A stretch of 64,000 nucleotides of DNA, from positions 8,509,526 through 8,573,525 of the forward strand of contig NC_066848.1 in the NCBI RefSeq assembly GCF_001640805.2, given 5' to 3'. The notes below the pieces were generated by a model, which worked only from the letters and a program-made list of their open reading frames with translations, was not told where the DNA came from and ran no database searches. The translations under genes were made by a program, and so were the position numbers. This DNA is from Lates calcarifer. Its lineage: Eukaryota > Chordata > Actinopteri > Centropomidae. Below, piece by piece: positions 40,011 to 53,100 of this stretch (position 1 is its first letter; each line of letters opens with the position of its first letter).

Positions 40011-43000
40011 AATAATATATAAATATGTGAGTCAAGTCTGACATTGTTCTGTCTTCCTACACACATGGGAGATGGCCAAGAAACCTAAGTTCCAGGTATT
40101 TAATCCGTAAATCCAGGGGTGGATTTATTTAGTTAGCGGTTTCTGGACGCGATTCATTGTCACTGACTGTCCTACCTAGACCACCATTCCTCTGACAAAT
40201 GTGTGTGCAATGGAATGATAGACATAAAGTATGAACACAGCTCCTAAGTTTGACAGCTTTAATTAATAGTCAGCAGTTTGCCTGCCAGCTGGTGTTTCCT
40301 TCTCCTTCCTAAAGGGAAATACCTCTGACTGGCAGTCTGTAAATCTTTAAATCTGTATTAATTGTTCTCTGGATAGACAAATCTGCTGGGAGTCTCAATG
40401 GTTTAAGAGAAGTTTAAAACACTTGATTAGTTTGGACTGCATGAGTCCTGAAATAGTACAAGAAGTCACCTCTAAACTCTTGAGAGTTCATCAAAGACTG
40501 AAAACGGCAAGATTTAACAGTGGTATTATGGTAGAGGTGTTATATATTTTCAGTAACACGCCATCCTCCTGAAACCACTTTCCCTGGAAGCTGCTTGAAT
40601 CAGAATATGATCTGTGAGACTACAGAAGATGATTTTATGCATATATGCAGTGCATTTATAAGTTTCCCCGCTCTCTGCAGTATTGGCGGGATGAGATGGA
40701 AAATTTTTATATTTCTAGCAGTGACTCAAATATTCCTTTTTGCTGAAAGAATATAAGATGTAGGTCAAGTTCATTTATGATGCAAAGCCCCAGAAAACAA
40801 AAGATAAAGGCACTTTACGGATCACAGTAAAACATACAGCTGATAACTTGATTTACACATGCCTTGTTTGATGACACTTTTAATGGCTGATATTGACTGA
40901 TTGTTTTCCACATGAGCTCCAGACAGACTCAAAGTAAGGACACTAAAACAAACCCTACATTGCTTCACATGGCACAGATTCAAGCTGAATCACATTGGCC
41001 CGTGTCAGATCAAATCAAAAATGAATGTGCTCATATCCAATTGTTGACCCATTTAAACGATATCTCTCTACATAAATAACCACAGCATCAGCCTGAGAGG
41101 AATATTTCATAACATCTACAGCTTGGCATAGCAACATAGTCTGGATTATGTGTATGTTAAAGCTCAAAAATCCAAAGAATTTGTTCATTCTGTCAAAGCA
41201 CTTGCTCTAGTTTTATGCTGAGAAATCTTGCAAGATACTTGTGGTCTTTTTGCTTTCTAGCCTCTGACATTTTTCAAGTTGAAGGGCACTGCTTAGAAAA
41301 ACATCTACATTCAAGGTATCCATTTGCTTACACTGTCATGAGACACACACCTGCCATGAGACAGATTTATAAAATAACAGGACAACAAGCTGCCATATAT
41401 AGCCTGGGGGTAAATTGTGTCATAAAGATGATATTGCCTCCATCAGTGAGCTTGTTACTGTGGGGGGATTAAGGTGTATGGTCCTAGATAGAAACATATC
41501 CAAGGCCAAAAACTCATTATCTTTTGTCTGCTATATATTTGTTTGTTTGTTGATTCATTTATTCAGAAAGTGTCCTTTATCAGACTGTTTTGAAAGAAAT
41601 TCTCTGGGGAAATGTGAAAGAGAGGTGCAGTTGAAGGCAAATAATCAGCATTTTTTGTTAAATGAAAGAATGGTCAGCATTGAATATATAAAAGCAGCTG
41701 AGAAAGGTTCATCTGAGTGCAGAGTGTGGGCTGAGGATTGCCCATTGATTTGGCATGAGTTGAGTTTCCACTCAGTGAGGTCAGGAGGCTTAGCTGTAGC
41801 CGTTTCTCTCTTTAGCACAGTGCCAGGGAGCTGTGCGATGCCTCCCACACTGTTTGGGAAGGAATTAAAGTATTACAGTCCTCATAAAGACACAAAGCAC
41901 TGACCCACCGCTCAGTGGGCTTCTGTTGATAGTCAGCCAAACATCTGGCGGTGCTCTAAAATTCAAGCTGCTGCAGTTTTGCAGTGATTCAGGCTCCATT
42001 GCTACAGAGCACAACCCGGGTCTGTCCTCCAGATCTCTGCTGGACCAGTTCTGTTTGTCTGTTCTGCTTGGTAGACCACTGATATAAGAACCAGTTACTG
42101 AGCCAAACCACTATTCTGATTAAGTGAAGTTAATTGTTAATTTCTTGGAACACATAATGTGTTTTTGTTTTCTTTGTTGAATTGCTCAGTCTGGCAGCAT
42201 TGCTCATTTCCTTCTGCTGAAGCTGGCTTTGGTCCCTGAAGAAACCAGACTTGAATGGTTTCATTACAAAATGCTGTTGGTGGAAAGTGCGATTATTGCT
42301 TATTTGTCTGCAAGGTTGTAAAATTACACCTGTAGAGGGTAGGGAAAAAGATTTTTTCTATCATAAAATATAGCATGTTTGCTACAAAGATTGCTTAAAA
42401 TATGACTGAGAGTATAAGTCAGTAATCAAAATAGTTGCAAACACTATTATATTAACATATCCGTCTCAAATGTCATGAAGTAGCTGTGCTGTGATCATCA
42501 GTTACTCTGAGTTGTAAACATCACATAAGTCAGAAATATCTGACTTATGCTCAATAATGTAGGTACCTGAAAACCAAACAAGATGCCAGTTTTAACAGTG
42601 TTATATTGTCAGTACACAGAACTTTTAACCTTCATGTTACCAACTGTGTAATCACACAACCAGCTTGATTTGTCAGATGATTTGAACACTCACAACCACT
42701 GGACTCTTTCCAATGTCTTCTATGCATCTCATATGACATATGATGACTCTAGTCATGTCAATGTACAAGTTATTTTCCATGAAACTTTTACAGTGTTGAT
42801 TGCAGTCTTCCCTGTGTATCTCGTGACTGTCATCTGTTTTCCTGTAAGCAGCAACTACCTTGACAGAGTAAGGGACAGTCTCTTTAAATGTTGAATATCT
42901 CAATAAAGAACATACCTTTTACTATATTTAACCATTGTTCAACTATATTTGAATTGTATTTTCTCTTTTCCAAAGCCTGACCAAGAATTGAAGCAACTGT

Positions 43001-45654
43001 TTCTGCCAGCTCACATGAGATCCCATTGAAGCAGATGGATAGGCATGATTTTAGATAGCCTTAAGTGCCAGAGAAATGATTGGCCAGTCAAATCAACCAG
43101 CTTTCCTTTGGCTTTCTGCACAAACTGCTGCTACCAAATCATCCTGGCTCTAATGTGCTTGTAGTTTCTCAATAAAATAAGAACATTTCAGTGTTTGACT
43201 TTTTCTTAGAGTAGCTCATGAAAAATAGGATCTTAACAGTGGATTTTCTTCACTTGGTTGGTGTCAGAAGAAGGGATTAAGTCTATTTGATGTCTGTGAT
43301 TTTGCAGCAATTTGCTCCCTTCATACTTCTGTGATTGTATATGCCAGTCTATAATCATAGAAACTAGCCTTTCCTCTTGAACCATCTACTCCTTCCATCC
43401 CTTGTTAGACTTGAAACAAGTCTCTTACAGTGGGTGTATGTTTGAATGTCCTTTAGCCTTTAGTTGCATTGAAATACTTATTGCAGAAATGTAGTGTGAT
43501 AGGAACTGGAATTGCGGTAATTAAGAGATATATATATAATCAGCACAACCAGTCAGTGGGTAGTCATGTGATTGTATCAGTGCACTTGTCGTGATGACAC
43601 GACACTTACTGTATATTACTGAGATATAAAATGCATAGCTGGGCTCTTCACTTTTGATTAGCTATATAACCTTGTGAGAGCTAGGGAGAAAGTTAATATG
43701 AAAGCTTAAATGAGTGAGCTAAGGCAAAAAATATAAAAAATAAACTACAATTGTAATAGAATAATAAAATAACTTGCTGATTTAAAATGTAATTTATTAT
43801 GTTTGCACAGGGCTGTTGCACAATGCCTGAGAAAGCATCTCAGCAATACAGTCTGTAATTAACCTGCAACGGGGTTATAGACAGACATGTATTGTTAGTC
43901 TCAAGTCAATCATTGCAGAAATCATACAAACAATATAATCCCTATGCAGGCAGCCAGAAGTGAAGTAGAATAACTACAAATTACAAATCTCTTTTTGTCA
44001 CAACCAAATCTTAATTTAGAACAAAAATCTTGTTGATGTTGATGATGATATTGTACACTGTGACATCATGGAATTGATTTGCACTGTTTTCAAGGTTAAG
44101 AATAAACTTTGAAGTTTATTCTATGTGTTGCTTCTCTGTTAGCATCTTGTCAAACATCTGGCCCATTCATACTGTCTGTTCAGCAATGTGTCCATCCTGT
44201 TAGAGGCCTCTCACTGGGAGCCAGTGATTCATTGCTCCTGTTAGATTTTAAAGGTTATTCTTTGAAAGGCCCCGGTGGCTAGAAAATTAGAGCTGTATTT
44301 CTCTCCAGGTAGAGATGGTAAAAGAAGAATGGAGGCTGAGGTAATGGCAGATGTGAGAGGCGTTATAGGAATAAGAGAAAGTATAATGAGTGGAAAAGAG
44401 GATCATTTATGCATGGATAAAGGATGTGTGTGGAGGGTGGGAGTGCTCAAGGAGAGAGGTTAAATAAGTAGTTATAATAATGAATTGAGAGACTGTTTCA
44501 TAAAGCACAATAAACAGATGGTCATTACAGTGTGAATATGATGTGAGGCTGGATTATATCTAATTAGCACCTCAAAATATGCTTCTGTACATGGTTTACA
44601 GTTTCTAAAGTAAAAGACAGCAATAAATGATGCCACCTAACATAATTTATCAGCAGTGAAACATCATCGCCTGCAGTGTTTTGGTTATCCATTAAATACA
44701 GCCACTCATTTACTCATCAAAGGTCCTCGTCACAAGAGAGGGCAGTTATGAGAGCAGTTGTTTAATAGAAATCTGAAGAGTCATACAGGCTGTTAGGAAG
44801 TTAATCATTACTGTCTCGACTGTGTTATCATAACCCTGTTGTTTGACTCTGCCCAGAGACAGAGTTGGTTATCTATTGGCAAGTTCCCAACAGATGGCAA
44901 CATGAATGATTAACAGTGGCAAGATGGCGCAGGAACATTATATTTACACAGCAAGAATAAAATAAGGAATAAAAATACCATCTAGTTTCATCAGTGCAAT
45001 CATGATCCACCTCTTTTTTATTAGTCTACATTCATATTTCAGTCACACAAGGCTTTAGCTAGGCATATGTCACCACTTTCTTGTTTTTGTGGCGCTGAAG
45101 CAGCGTGTTCCACCAACGTTATATAAATCATAGTGCTAGCTGCAAAATAATAATGTTTTATTACTTTGATGTGATCTTTTTGTCTCTCACGCACTCCTCC
45201 TTCATTTTACAGTTATAGTCCACCGACTCATACAAGAGCCCCAAACAGCAACCTCAAGTGTGGACTGAAACAAAAAAGAAAATGAAATGAAATATTTTGA
45301 AGAAATAAAATAAATTGGTGAAAATGCAATGAACTCTTTAATAACAACAATACAAAAGAGAGAGACAGCATGTCTGGAAATAAAAAGGCCGTTAAAGAGA
45401 AGAGGTGCTGCTCATGTACAAACAGGCTGAAGGGCAAAGCTGGACATTGAATTTTCTATTGACTGGTGTCAGGCCATGAGCTATAAATTTCCCCTTAGTT
45501 AGAAATGAAATCAATAGGTAATTAGTTTCTTGTTGGAATTGCCAGGCCCCCTGTGTCTTTACTTAGCTCCCCAAACACTATCTGATCCCATTCTTTATGT
45601 TCCCTGCCCAGTCTGTAGTTATCGCTGAGTAAGAGCACCGGGACGTCTTGTTGA

Positions 45655-45962
45655 AGGGGTAGTTTGACATTTAGGAAATATGCCTGTTTTAAAAAAATTG
45701 ATACCAGTCTCTTGTCTTTATGCTAAATATGAAACTAGAGCCAGATAATGGTTAGATTAGCTTAGCATGAAGACTGGAAGCAGGGTAAAATGGCTAGTCA
45801 CCATGAGTGGAGATTCCAGGAAGTGTCCAGCCAAGAAATAGCATAACAATCACATAACAATCTTTATAACTTTAGTGGTGTTAATAGGGGGATTCTTTTT
45901 ACTGTTTGACAGAGCTAGGCAAGCTGTCTCCCCCTGTTTACAGTCTTAATGTTATCTGTAGC
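45655..45962. mobile_element. Foldback/MITE-like element with inverted arms, copy 1
   Basis: The left arm reads gtagtttgacatttaggaaa, ttgataccagtctc, tatgctaaatatgaaact and agactggaagcaggg. Near the right end gctgtctccccctgtttaca and cagtcttaat are roughly the reverse complement of the agactgg-aagcaggg arm. The same words in the same order occur in copy 2 at 56769-57300. It is non-coding and presumably mobilised by a transposase from elsewhere. The right end is eroded; boundaries are approximate. Confidence 0.6.
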
Positions 45963-47464
45963 CTTTTTGGCCAAATTTTCCAAAAGGTTAAACTATTTTA
46001 AGCACTTTTAAGGATAATTAGGATTTATTGAAACTCTGTATCATTCCCATGAGTAATGATACCAGGGTATGCATTGTGTTAACTGCTGAGATCTGAAAAT
46101 AGGCAACATTTTGGAAAAATGGGAAAAAAAACAAGTAGTGAGACAATCATGCAGTCAGACATTGTCACACTTACAGTCAGTTTCAGGCAGAGTGGGCAAA
46201 AAACATTAATGTCAGCCTCTCACTTCTCACAATTCCAAGTTGGAGGTACCAGGATGTTCTGACAGCAACAATATCTCCAACACGGTAAAAACAACTACAC
46301 AAATGACAACAAACCAGTGGGAAAACAGGCTGAAAAGCCTCCATTGCTGGCAGTTATATCCAATTAAAATCCAGTATTAATACTAATAGAGTTTAATTGT
46401 TTCAGCTAATTTAAAATGGGCTATGCAGTTTGAATCATATTTCACTTCTTAATGAACTGCTTCAAATATGTAACACTGGAAAAGTAAGATTTAGGGCATC
46501 TAAGTGATGGGACTACAAGGCTAGCATCATCTTAGAATATTGCATGAACACTGAACACAAGTTGAAATAACAGGATGTTTTCGTATTCTTCACTTTCTGC
46601 AGACTTTGCGTGAAGGCAGCTTCATCAACATTTCATGTGTGCTCACTTTTGTTTTTTTTCTTCCAAATAAAATGGATAATCCAGCCAAACTGTTGGCTTG
46701 TTTACAACTTGTTTGATCGTCTTGCTGCTCATGTTTCTTGCCCTGTCAGGCTTTGTAGTAGCAATGTTGTCGTGTTCCCAGATCTCAGCAATAAATGTGG
46801 TGAGTAAAAGTCATAACCAATAGAAATGATGGCCAAAACTTTGTAAATAAAACCCAAGTGGTAATAAACCAAATGTTTCCTTAAATAGTCAAGACCATTT
46901 CATGTAATCCTCACCACAGTGTTAGTGTAAAATAAATATTGATGAATGCTACAGTAGATAATGCTGAAGGTATTTTTATTATAATAGACTTGTACCTGCA
47001 GGTGTATCTGTTTAAAAATTATCTGTGGAGGCTGAACAATTCTACAGCCTCACGTCCTCCAGCTGTGATGTTCCGAGTGCCTCATCCTTCATAACTCTCT
47101 CTCTGTCTCATAGTCTGCCTCCTTCACTCTGTGGCAGCCTGGTGTTTTGCCTGCTCTGTGATGCACTGAGACAGATTTTTCCTGGCACTACTTTAATCAG
47201 ATAGATTAACTGCCAGTATTGTGTTTTTTCTTTTTATCATCCTGTGCATCAGTGTGTGAAGTGTTTTACTCTTTCTGCGAAGATCAGATTCAGGTGCAGA
47301 CAACCTGATAATTCTCCCCACACAGGACCTTTTCTGGCAACAACATGATTTGTTTTGTTGAATAATACAGCAGTTATTTCACCTCGGGGTTTCACTTAGA
47401 CGTATCATTATTGTATTGTCTATCCTAAACTGCTTTTTTTGTGTGTGTTTGTTTTGTTCCTCAG

Positions 47465-47544
47465 GCGGGGAGTCCGACTTCTGTTAACGCTCCATGCAGT
47501 TTCTCCAGGACGTCAGTTTCTCCCTCCAGCCAGGACATCTGCAG
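47465..47544 (+). CDS. marchf8: marchf8 exon, residues 50-75 plus two bases of codon 76
   Basis: The acceptor is gttcctcag|GCG and the donor is TGCAG|gtacaa. The 80 nt encode AGSPTSVNAPCSFSRTSV followed by SPSSQDIC, then AG as the first two bases of Arg76 (phase 2). The final Cys75 is the first zinc ligand of the RING-CH domain, so the zinc-binding C-x2-C pair is split across an intron: Cys75 here and Cys78 in the next exon. The Ser/Thr/Pro-rich stretch and SSQDIC are characteristic of MARCH1/8. Confidence 0.93.
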
Positions 47545-47980
47545 GTACAAACCACTCTAGCCTCATTTCACTCTGCCACTGATGTAATTCATGTCCACAG
47601 TGATATGGACACCTGAGGGCAAAGCATTTTATCAATTTTTCAGTCCATTATTGGTGAAGGATCTTATCAGTGGGTGATGTTGGTTTAACTGTTACCCTTG
47701 AACAACACATTATCAGTGTGTGGAGTAGCCCTGGTTACGCGTAACCTGCTGTTAAATGGATTTAATTGTAACATGAGCCATTCAGTGTTTGGTAATTTTA
47801 GGCAGAGCTCCTGAAACCTTTTGTCTCCATTTTTTAATAAATTCCTTTGATTTCAGATGCATGATGTCTTTTCCATTTCTCTTTTTTGCCCTTTCCTGTT
47901 CCTTCTCCTGCTGTCCTTTACCACTGTTGTCTGACTCGCTCCTCTCATAAACACGCATTGCACAAACACTTTTACACTAG
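47545..47980 (+). other. Intron before the 942-nt cassette exon
   Basis: The donor is gtacaa. The right end is pyrimidine-rich (ccttctcctgctgtccttt, gactcgctcctctc) and finishes cacttttacactag. No other feature is seen. Confidence 0.6.
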
Positions 47981-48922
47981 CATTCAGGACCAGGACTGTC
48001 AGAAGCAGACCACAGTGGTTCTGTTGAATTCTAATGGTAAAACCTGTCAGGCTTCAGGAGGTATTTCAGTGACCACCATCTGCACAGATGCCCTACCAGC
48101 CTCCAAACACACTAAACAGCGAGACTGGCTCTCTCTGCTCCGCCCCTCCTCCGTCAACATCCGACCCAATGGCTCGCTCAGGTTTTCTGCGTCTCTGAAT
48201 GATGTGGGTCAGCGCGTGGATAGTCTCTGCCGTGGCCTGCACTTTATAGATCGCACCTGCTCCGAGGGAGAGCTGGAGCTGAAACCCGAGCCCGCTCAGC
48301 CGCCCAGTTTGGATCGACGGACGCACACACTCAACGGCAAGCTGGCTGCAGCACCCACACATCAGCACCCAAATCCAGCCTTCTCAACACGCACCCACCC
48401 CCACCTCATCCCCTCCTTCACCAACAACTACAAATACATGTTGGGCATCCCTCCCACCAATTGTTTTCCATCTGACCCTGCCATCATTGCCCCTCCTCCT
48501 CCTCTATCTAACTCCCACCTCCACCCTCATCACTCCCCAAGCGCCAACTTCCTCCGTCTCCTCCTCCCTTTCTCTCGATCCTCTACCTCGGCCAGCCTGC
48601 AGTGTTCTGAACTGGGCAGCTATGCCTCTCACCTCCACATCACCAAGTCCTCTAGCGCCCTGCTGGAAGGCAGTGAGTCAGGGTTTCCCCCCGAGGATCT
48701 ACTGGGAGATGACGATGTGTTTGAGGAGGACCGGTCCAGTCCAGCTGCTAAGGGATCAGACCAACTGGCAACCCCAGATACAGTCACTGTGGTTGGGCCA
48801 GGTGCTCTTCTAGCCCCCCTGTGCTATATGGATGAGGACAGCGACTTGGACTGTTGCCCGACCCCTTTGTCAGAGAAAACTGGGCCACTGTCACCCTATT
48901 CACTATCTGGGGACTGCTGCAG
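47981..48922 (+). CDS. marchf8: marchf8 long cassette exon (314 residues, N-terminal extension of RING-CH)
   Basis: This is the largest open stretch in the window. With acceptor ttttacactag|C and donor CTGCAG|gtgggt it is exactly 942 nt, phase 2 at both ends, and fits between Cys75 and the RING-CH exon. The product begins SIQDQDCQKQ and is largely low in predicted order. It contains a basic stretch with RPNGSLRFSASLNDVGQRVD, a His/Pro-rich middle, an acidic segment GDDDVFEEDR and MDEDSDLDCCPTPL near its end. It finishes GDCC, then AG|G gives Arg and ICHC follows, so its last Cys can replace Cys75 as zinc ligand. The insert makes a 574- to 596-residue protein, close to the long MARCH8 isoforms I recall from mammals. 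An acceptor a few bases away is possible, but those I checked would be out of phase. Confidence 0.8.
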
Positions 48923-50092
48923 GTGGGTGACTGTCTGGATGGTGTAATCCACACCCACCCTTACTGTGACTTGGTAGAGCCCAGACCAACCCCTGTGCCG
49001 TTAACGTGGCAGTGAACCCCAGAGCCCTGTGGAGTAGTGGAGAGCTTCTCATCCTGTAGTGATAGTCCCAGCAAATATCTTACACCTCAGCTGTATTTGT
49101 CCTCAGAGCCAATGCTTGGAGTGAACCTGTTAATCAGAAGAACCTGACACATAGATGCTTTAGTCTACACACACCGCACCACCCTACACATCCTCCTTAC
49201 CTGCCCTGATTCAAACTCCTCATGTATGTGTCTAGAGCAAAAATGTTGCTTCATTTAATTTCATGCCATTTCATTTCACTTCACTATTATCTCAGTGCTC
49301 TGCCATGTTTTTCATTGTGCTGTCAAGCTGAGTTTTTAAAATAATATTTCACTGTTACTAGATCGATGAGGCATTAAAGTGTCTTACATGGGCTGCGGAA
49401 ATTTGTGATTGATTTTGCCCATAAGCTTTAAGCTTTGCCGTAAAGGCAGGAATAAGGGCATTGGCAATGTTAAGGAAAATATAGAGGAGCAGAGGTTACG
49501 GTAGAAAATTTAATAGTATTGAGAAATGGAGAGTGTGTCCGTTTGAGAAATAGTGGAACAGAGGCAGACCAGGGACGATAAATAGTGTTGAACCAATGGA
49601 GTCTGCCTGATTGGGTCAACGGGGCCATCGTCACTCTTTTTCATGTGGCAGTCTGTGTGCAGTCTGATTGGCAGAGCCAGGCTATGTTAGGAGGGACAGA
49701 TTCTCAGTAATATTTGATTATAGACCAGGTCATGGCTGTGTGGCCCCTACCGATGAGGCTTGCTAGCGGTAAGTCACCAAGAAAAGGAATTTTGAGCCCC
49801 TCATAGATCACATTGAGCCCCTCCGGGTTACAGTATCTGTGTGTCAATACTCTGCCTGGCAGCAGTTCATTGGATTGATGAGAGTTAATTCGAAAACACA
49901 AAGGAATGTCAATTATATAGGTCTGTCTTTGTTGTCCTCTCAGCTGTGGTCTATGCGTGCACTCTGTTCCAGATTAGACGTCTTATACGTCAGCTGTGGG
50001 CTGGTAGAGAAACACGAGCTTAGAATTGGCAAGGTGAAGGCCAGAGATCAGGAGGGAGATTATTGGCTTCAAATAGCTTGCGTAGTCTCTGA

Positions 50093-50135
<43 letters not shown>

Positions 50136-53100
50136 AACAAACACATTGTGCCAGCTTTCTGTCAGGTGGCTTAAAACGTGAGCTCAGAGCAGAGGCTGAA
50201 CTCACCTGTGAAAATGTGTGTGCGTGTATGTGTGTTGGATGGTTGTTTTTCACAGACGAATAGCGCTATAGTTAATTATTAACTAGCTCTTTTATTGGCA
50301 GCTTTTCAGAATGTGATGGTTGGAAGTCTGATAAGAAGTGACTTATTCTGTTTCCTTATCAGAAATGTCACCTTTCAGAAAAACTTAGAGGTACAAACAG
50401 TCCAGGAGTTAGTGGGTAGGTACTTTATGTTGCTTAACACATTACTGCCAGCGTCCGATCAGCAGAAAGCATATACACAGATGACATTTAACCCCTCTTT
50501 CTTTGAAGCAAATGCCAATCATCACAGTCAAGCTTACATTTATTTGCTTTGACTGCTGTTTGACCTTCTGCAATTTTTTATTTACCTCTTTTCTTCTTCA
50601 TTGTGTTTTTATGGCTTTCACGCTCTTCACGTTTGCGTTATTGCCCTCTGTTGTTCTCATGCATGTGCTAGTAGAGCACTAAATTCAAACAAAACAGGGA
50701 CAAAAACACTGCTTCATAGAGCCCCTAGTATTCAAAACCTCTTCAGGGTACCTTTAAGCGTCTGTAATATAAACCAACCAGAGGCTGTGTAATTCCTTAA
50801 CCTTTCTACAGAAGATAAGTTTCTTCTCAGGAAATTTAATATTCTCTTTTAAGGCAAGAAAGGTCTCACAAAGAAAGACAAGTAACCTCTTAAGACATTC
50901 AGAGAGGGGAAAGGGGGGAAAGAGGTAGATGGCTCCTAGTGGTGCTGCCACTGATTCAATTGTGTTTTGCTCTGATCAGTGTATCTCTGGCAGAGCGTGG
51001 AGCTTAAACTGTTCAGACTGAAAACAGGCTGAGAACAGTAGAGAACAAAATGCCTCAGATGTCACACTCTGCCCCATACTACCCCCTATGAAAAACTGTT
51101 TATCAGAAATACACACACATACACACACAAAAAAACACAGAACAGATTGGTGTTAAAAAATTAATTTGAGAATAAACACATAAACATTGCAGGATGAGGG
51201 CAGAGCATGGAATAGCAGGAGGGAGGGCATCATAAAACGACACGGTGAGAGAGTGAAGAGTGCAAAGATCGCCTCACTGCCACAGGAGAAAAGTACGAGG
51301 AAACAGACAAGTGAGAACAGGAAGAAAGCGAATACGTCGCCAGGGCTGTAATGCTGCCGAGCTTGTTTCCCTCTCAGCTTGTGGCGCTTGTGATTGCCTG
51401 ACTCTGTTTTGCTTCTCACATTTTAATGTTGACATACTTTAACGCTGCCTCTGCCATCTTAAAATTACTGTTAAACAGGGAGTGTTTTGGCTGCTGACAC
51501 TAATGAAATTTTAACTTCACTCCTATGCCTAACAGTGCTTGGAATACGCTGCTGCTGACACTGATACAGTTAATTTGGCTGTAAATTTGCAAGATTATTA
51601 AGTTTATCTGTTAAACATATGGATGTACATTACTCTGATGACAAAGCTGAACTTTTTGTGCTCTGTTGGTGAGATTTCTATCTTCAAAGTGCGTTTTGAA
51701 GCAAGCAGCCTACATGAAATTTAGCAAAAATCTACATTTCTTGACAGAGGAACAGTCTCTTCCACTCATGTTGTTTACAGATCATTTTATTTCCACCATG
51801 GCTCCATGTGGAGGTGTAGGGATTTTTCTGTGGTTATCTCCTCCTACGCTTAAAAAAACAATCCATCAACACCCATCAATATTAGAATAATTTATTAAAT
51901 CTGTCCAATTTCAGCAGAAGGCCCCAGCCCTTAATAGAAGCATTGAGAGACTCCAGGTCCTTAGGCTAATTTTTTATTTTTTATAGGAATTACAGTACAG
52001 TATGTGTGGGATGAGAATCTGCAGTTCATCTTGCGATTCCATGCAAACACAAACAAAGCAGCCGAGCCATAACCAACAAGAAAAAAAAGCCTCTCCTAGA
52101 GATGTTAATTGTGCCTGGTCTATCCCTTAATCCCTCAGTCCTCATTCCTCTCCCCCCACCTCCTCCTCTGTATGAGAAACCCATAGAAATGACCTATTTT
52201 TATCCTCCTTCGTTCACTTTGTCTTTTAATCTTGTAACGCTTTGGCCTGATCAGTGAAGTCTGAAAATAGACGTTATGTTGCTTGCTCACTTTCTAACAT
52301 GTGTGGGCGTGTGTGGGTATGCATGTGTGTATACATGTGTCTTTATCCTCCTCTGAACCAGGATAAAGACAATCCCATTTGAGAACCCGACTCTCTTCTC
52401 CTTCTCCACCTTCTCTCCACGCTTTTATTTACTTCTTCTTCCCTGGGGAGAAGTGCCACTGCACTCTGCAACTCACTCTGGGGAAAACATAGTTGGAGCT
52501 GTTCTAGTTTATCCATCTGCTGATAAAAAATTGGTAGAAAAAAGTGAATTTGAAGAATAGTTGGAAATAAATACTGGTGCCATGTGCTTCCATTTATCTA
52601 TGAAGCCTCTACAGGGAAATCATGATCACTTTATTCTACACTACAACAGCTTTACCTCCCTTTACAATTGTTCTTTTAGTCCAGTCAGAAACCAAAGCCT
52701 GACCTTTAATCAAAGTTGTGTTGTGGTGTAACAAACAGCAGCTGATTTTGGGGTTTATTGCTCATTCACTGAGGACTCTGCCCTGGTCTGAATATCCACA
52801 ACAAGGTCAATGTCCTGACATTGAATTCTGAGATCATAATTACAGCTTCTGCTTCCTCTCAGTAGGGTGTGTGCATGTGATATTAAATTAACTTAGAGGT
52901 TCTAGACTGCTCTAGTAACCCTTTCTAACCCCTCAATCTGTCGTTTACCACTAAAAACTCACTGCTTTGGTCGACTCTGACTTACTGGTGTAAGTGTGTA
53001 CACGTTCTGGATTCTCACACAATCTGTCTCAGCAGCAGTTGCACAGACATACTCTCACTTACACTGAACAGGCAGGCTCAGACAAATACACTCTTAGAAA

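Larger units (their letters stand above)
38029..47464 (+). other. Intron between exons 38028 and 47465
   Basis: A 9.4-kb intron, GTGAGC at the start and ttgttcctcag at the end. It contains an L2-like LINE 3' fragment (39350-40010) and a foldback-type element (45655-45962). A short ctcag tandem occurs near 38284. The remainder is A/T-rich without recognisable exons; ORFs such as 38218-38526 and 41415-41903 show no domain or splice support. Confidence 0.8.

Noticed and set aside
41415..41903. 162-residue ORF in the intron before exon 47465
   Set aside because: It begins at a non-ideal start, has no recognisable domain or repeat identity and no acceptor/donor pair in phase with marchf8; a chance ORF of this length is possible in 64 kb.
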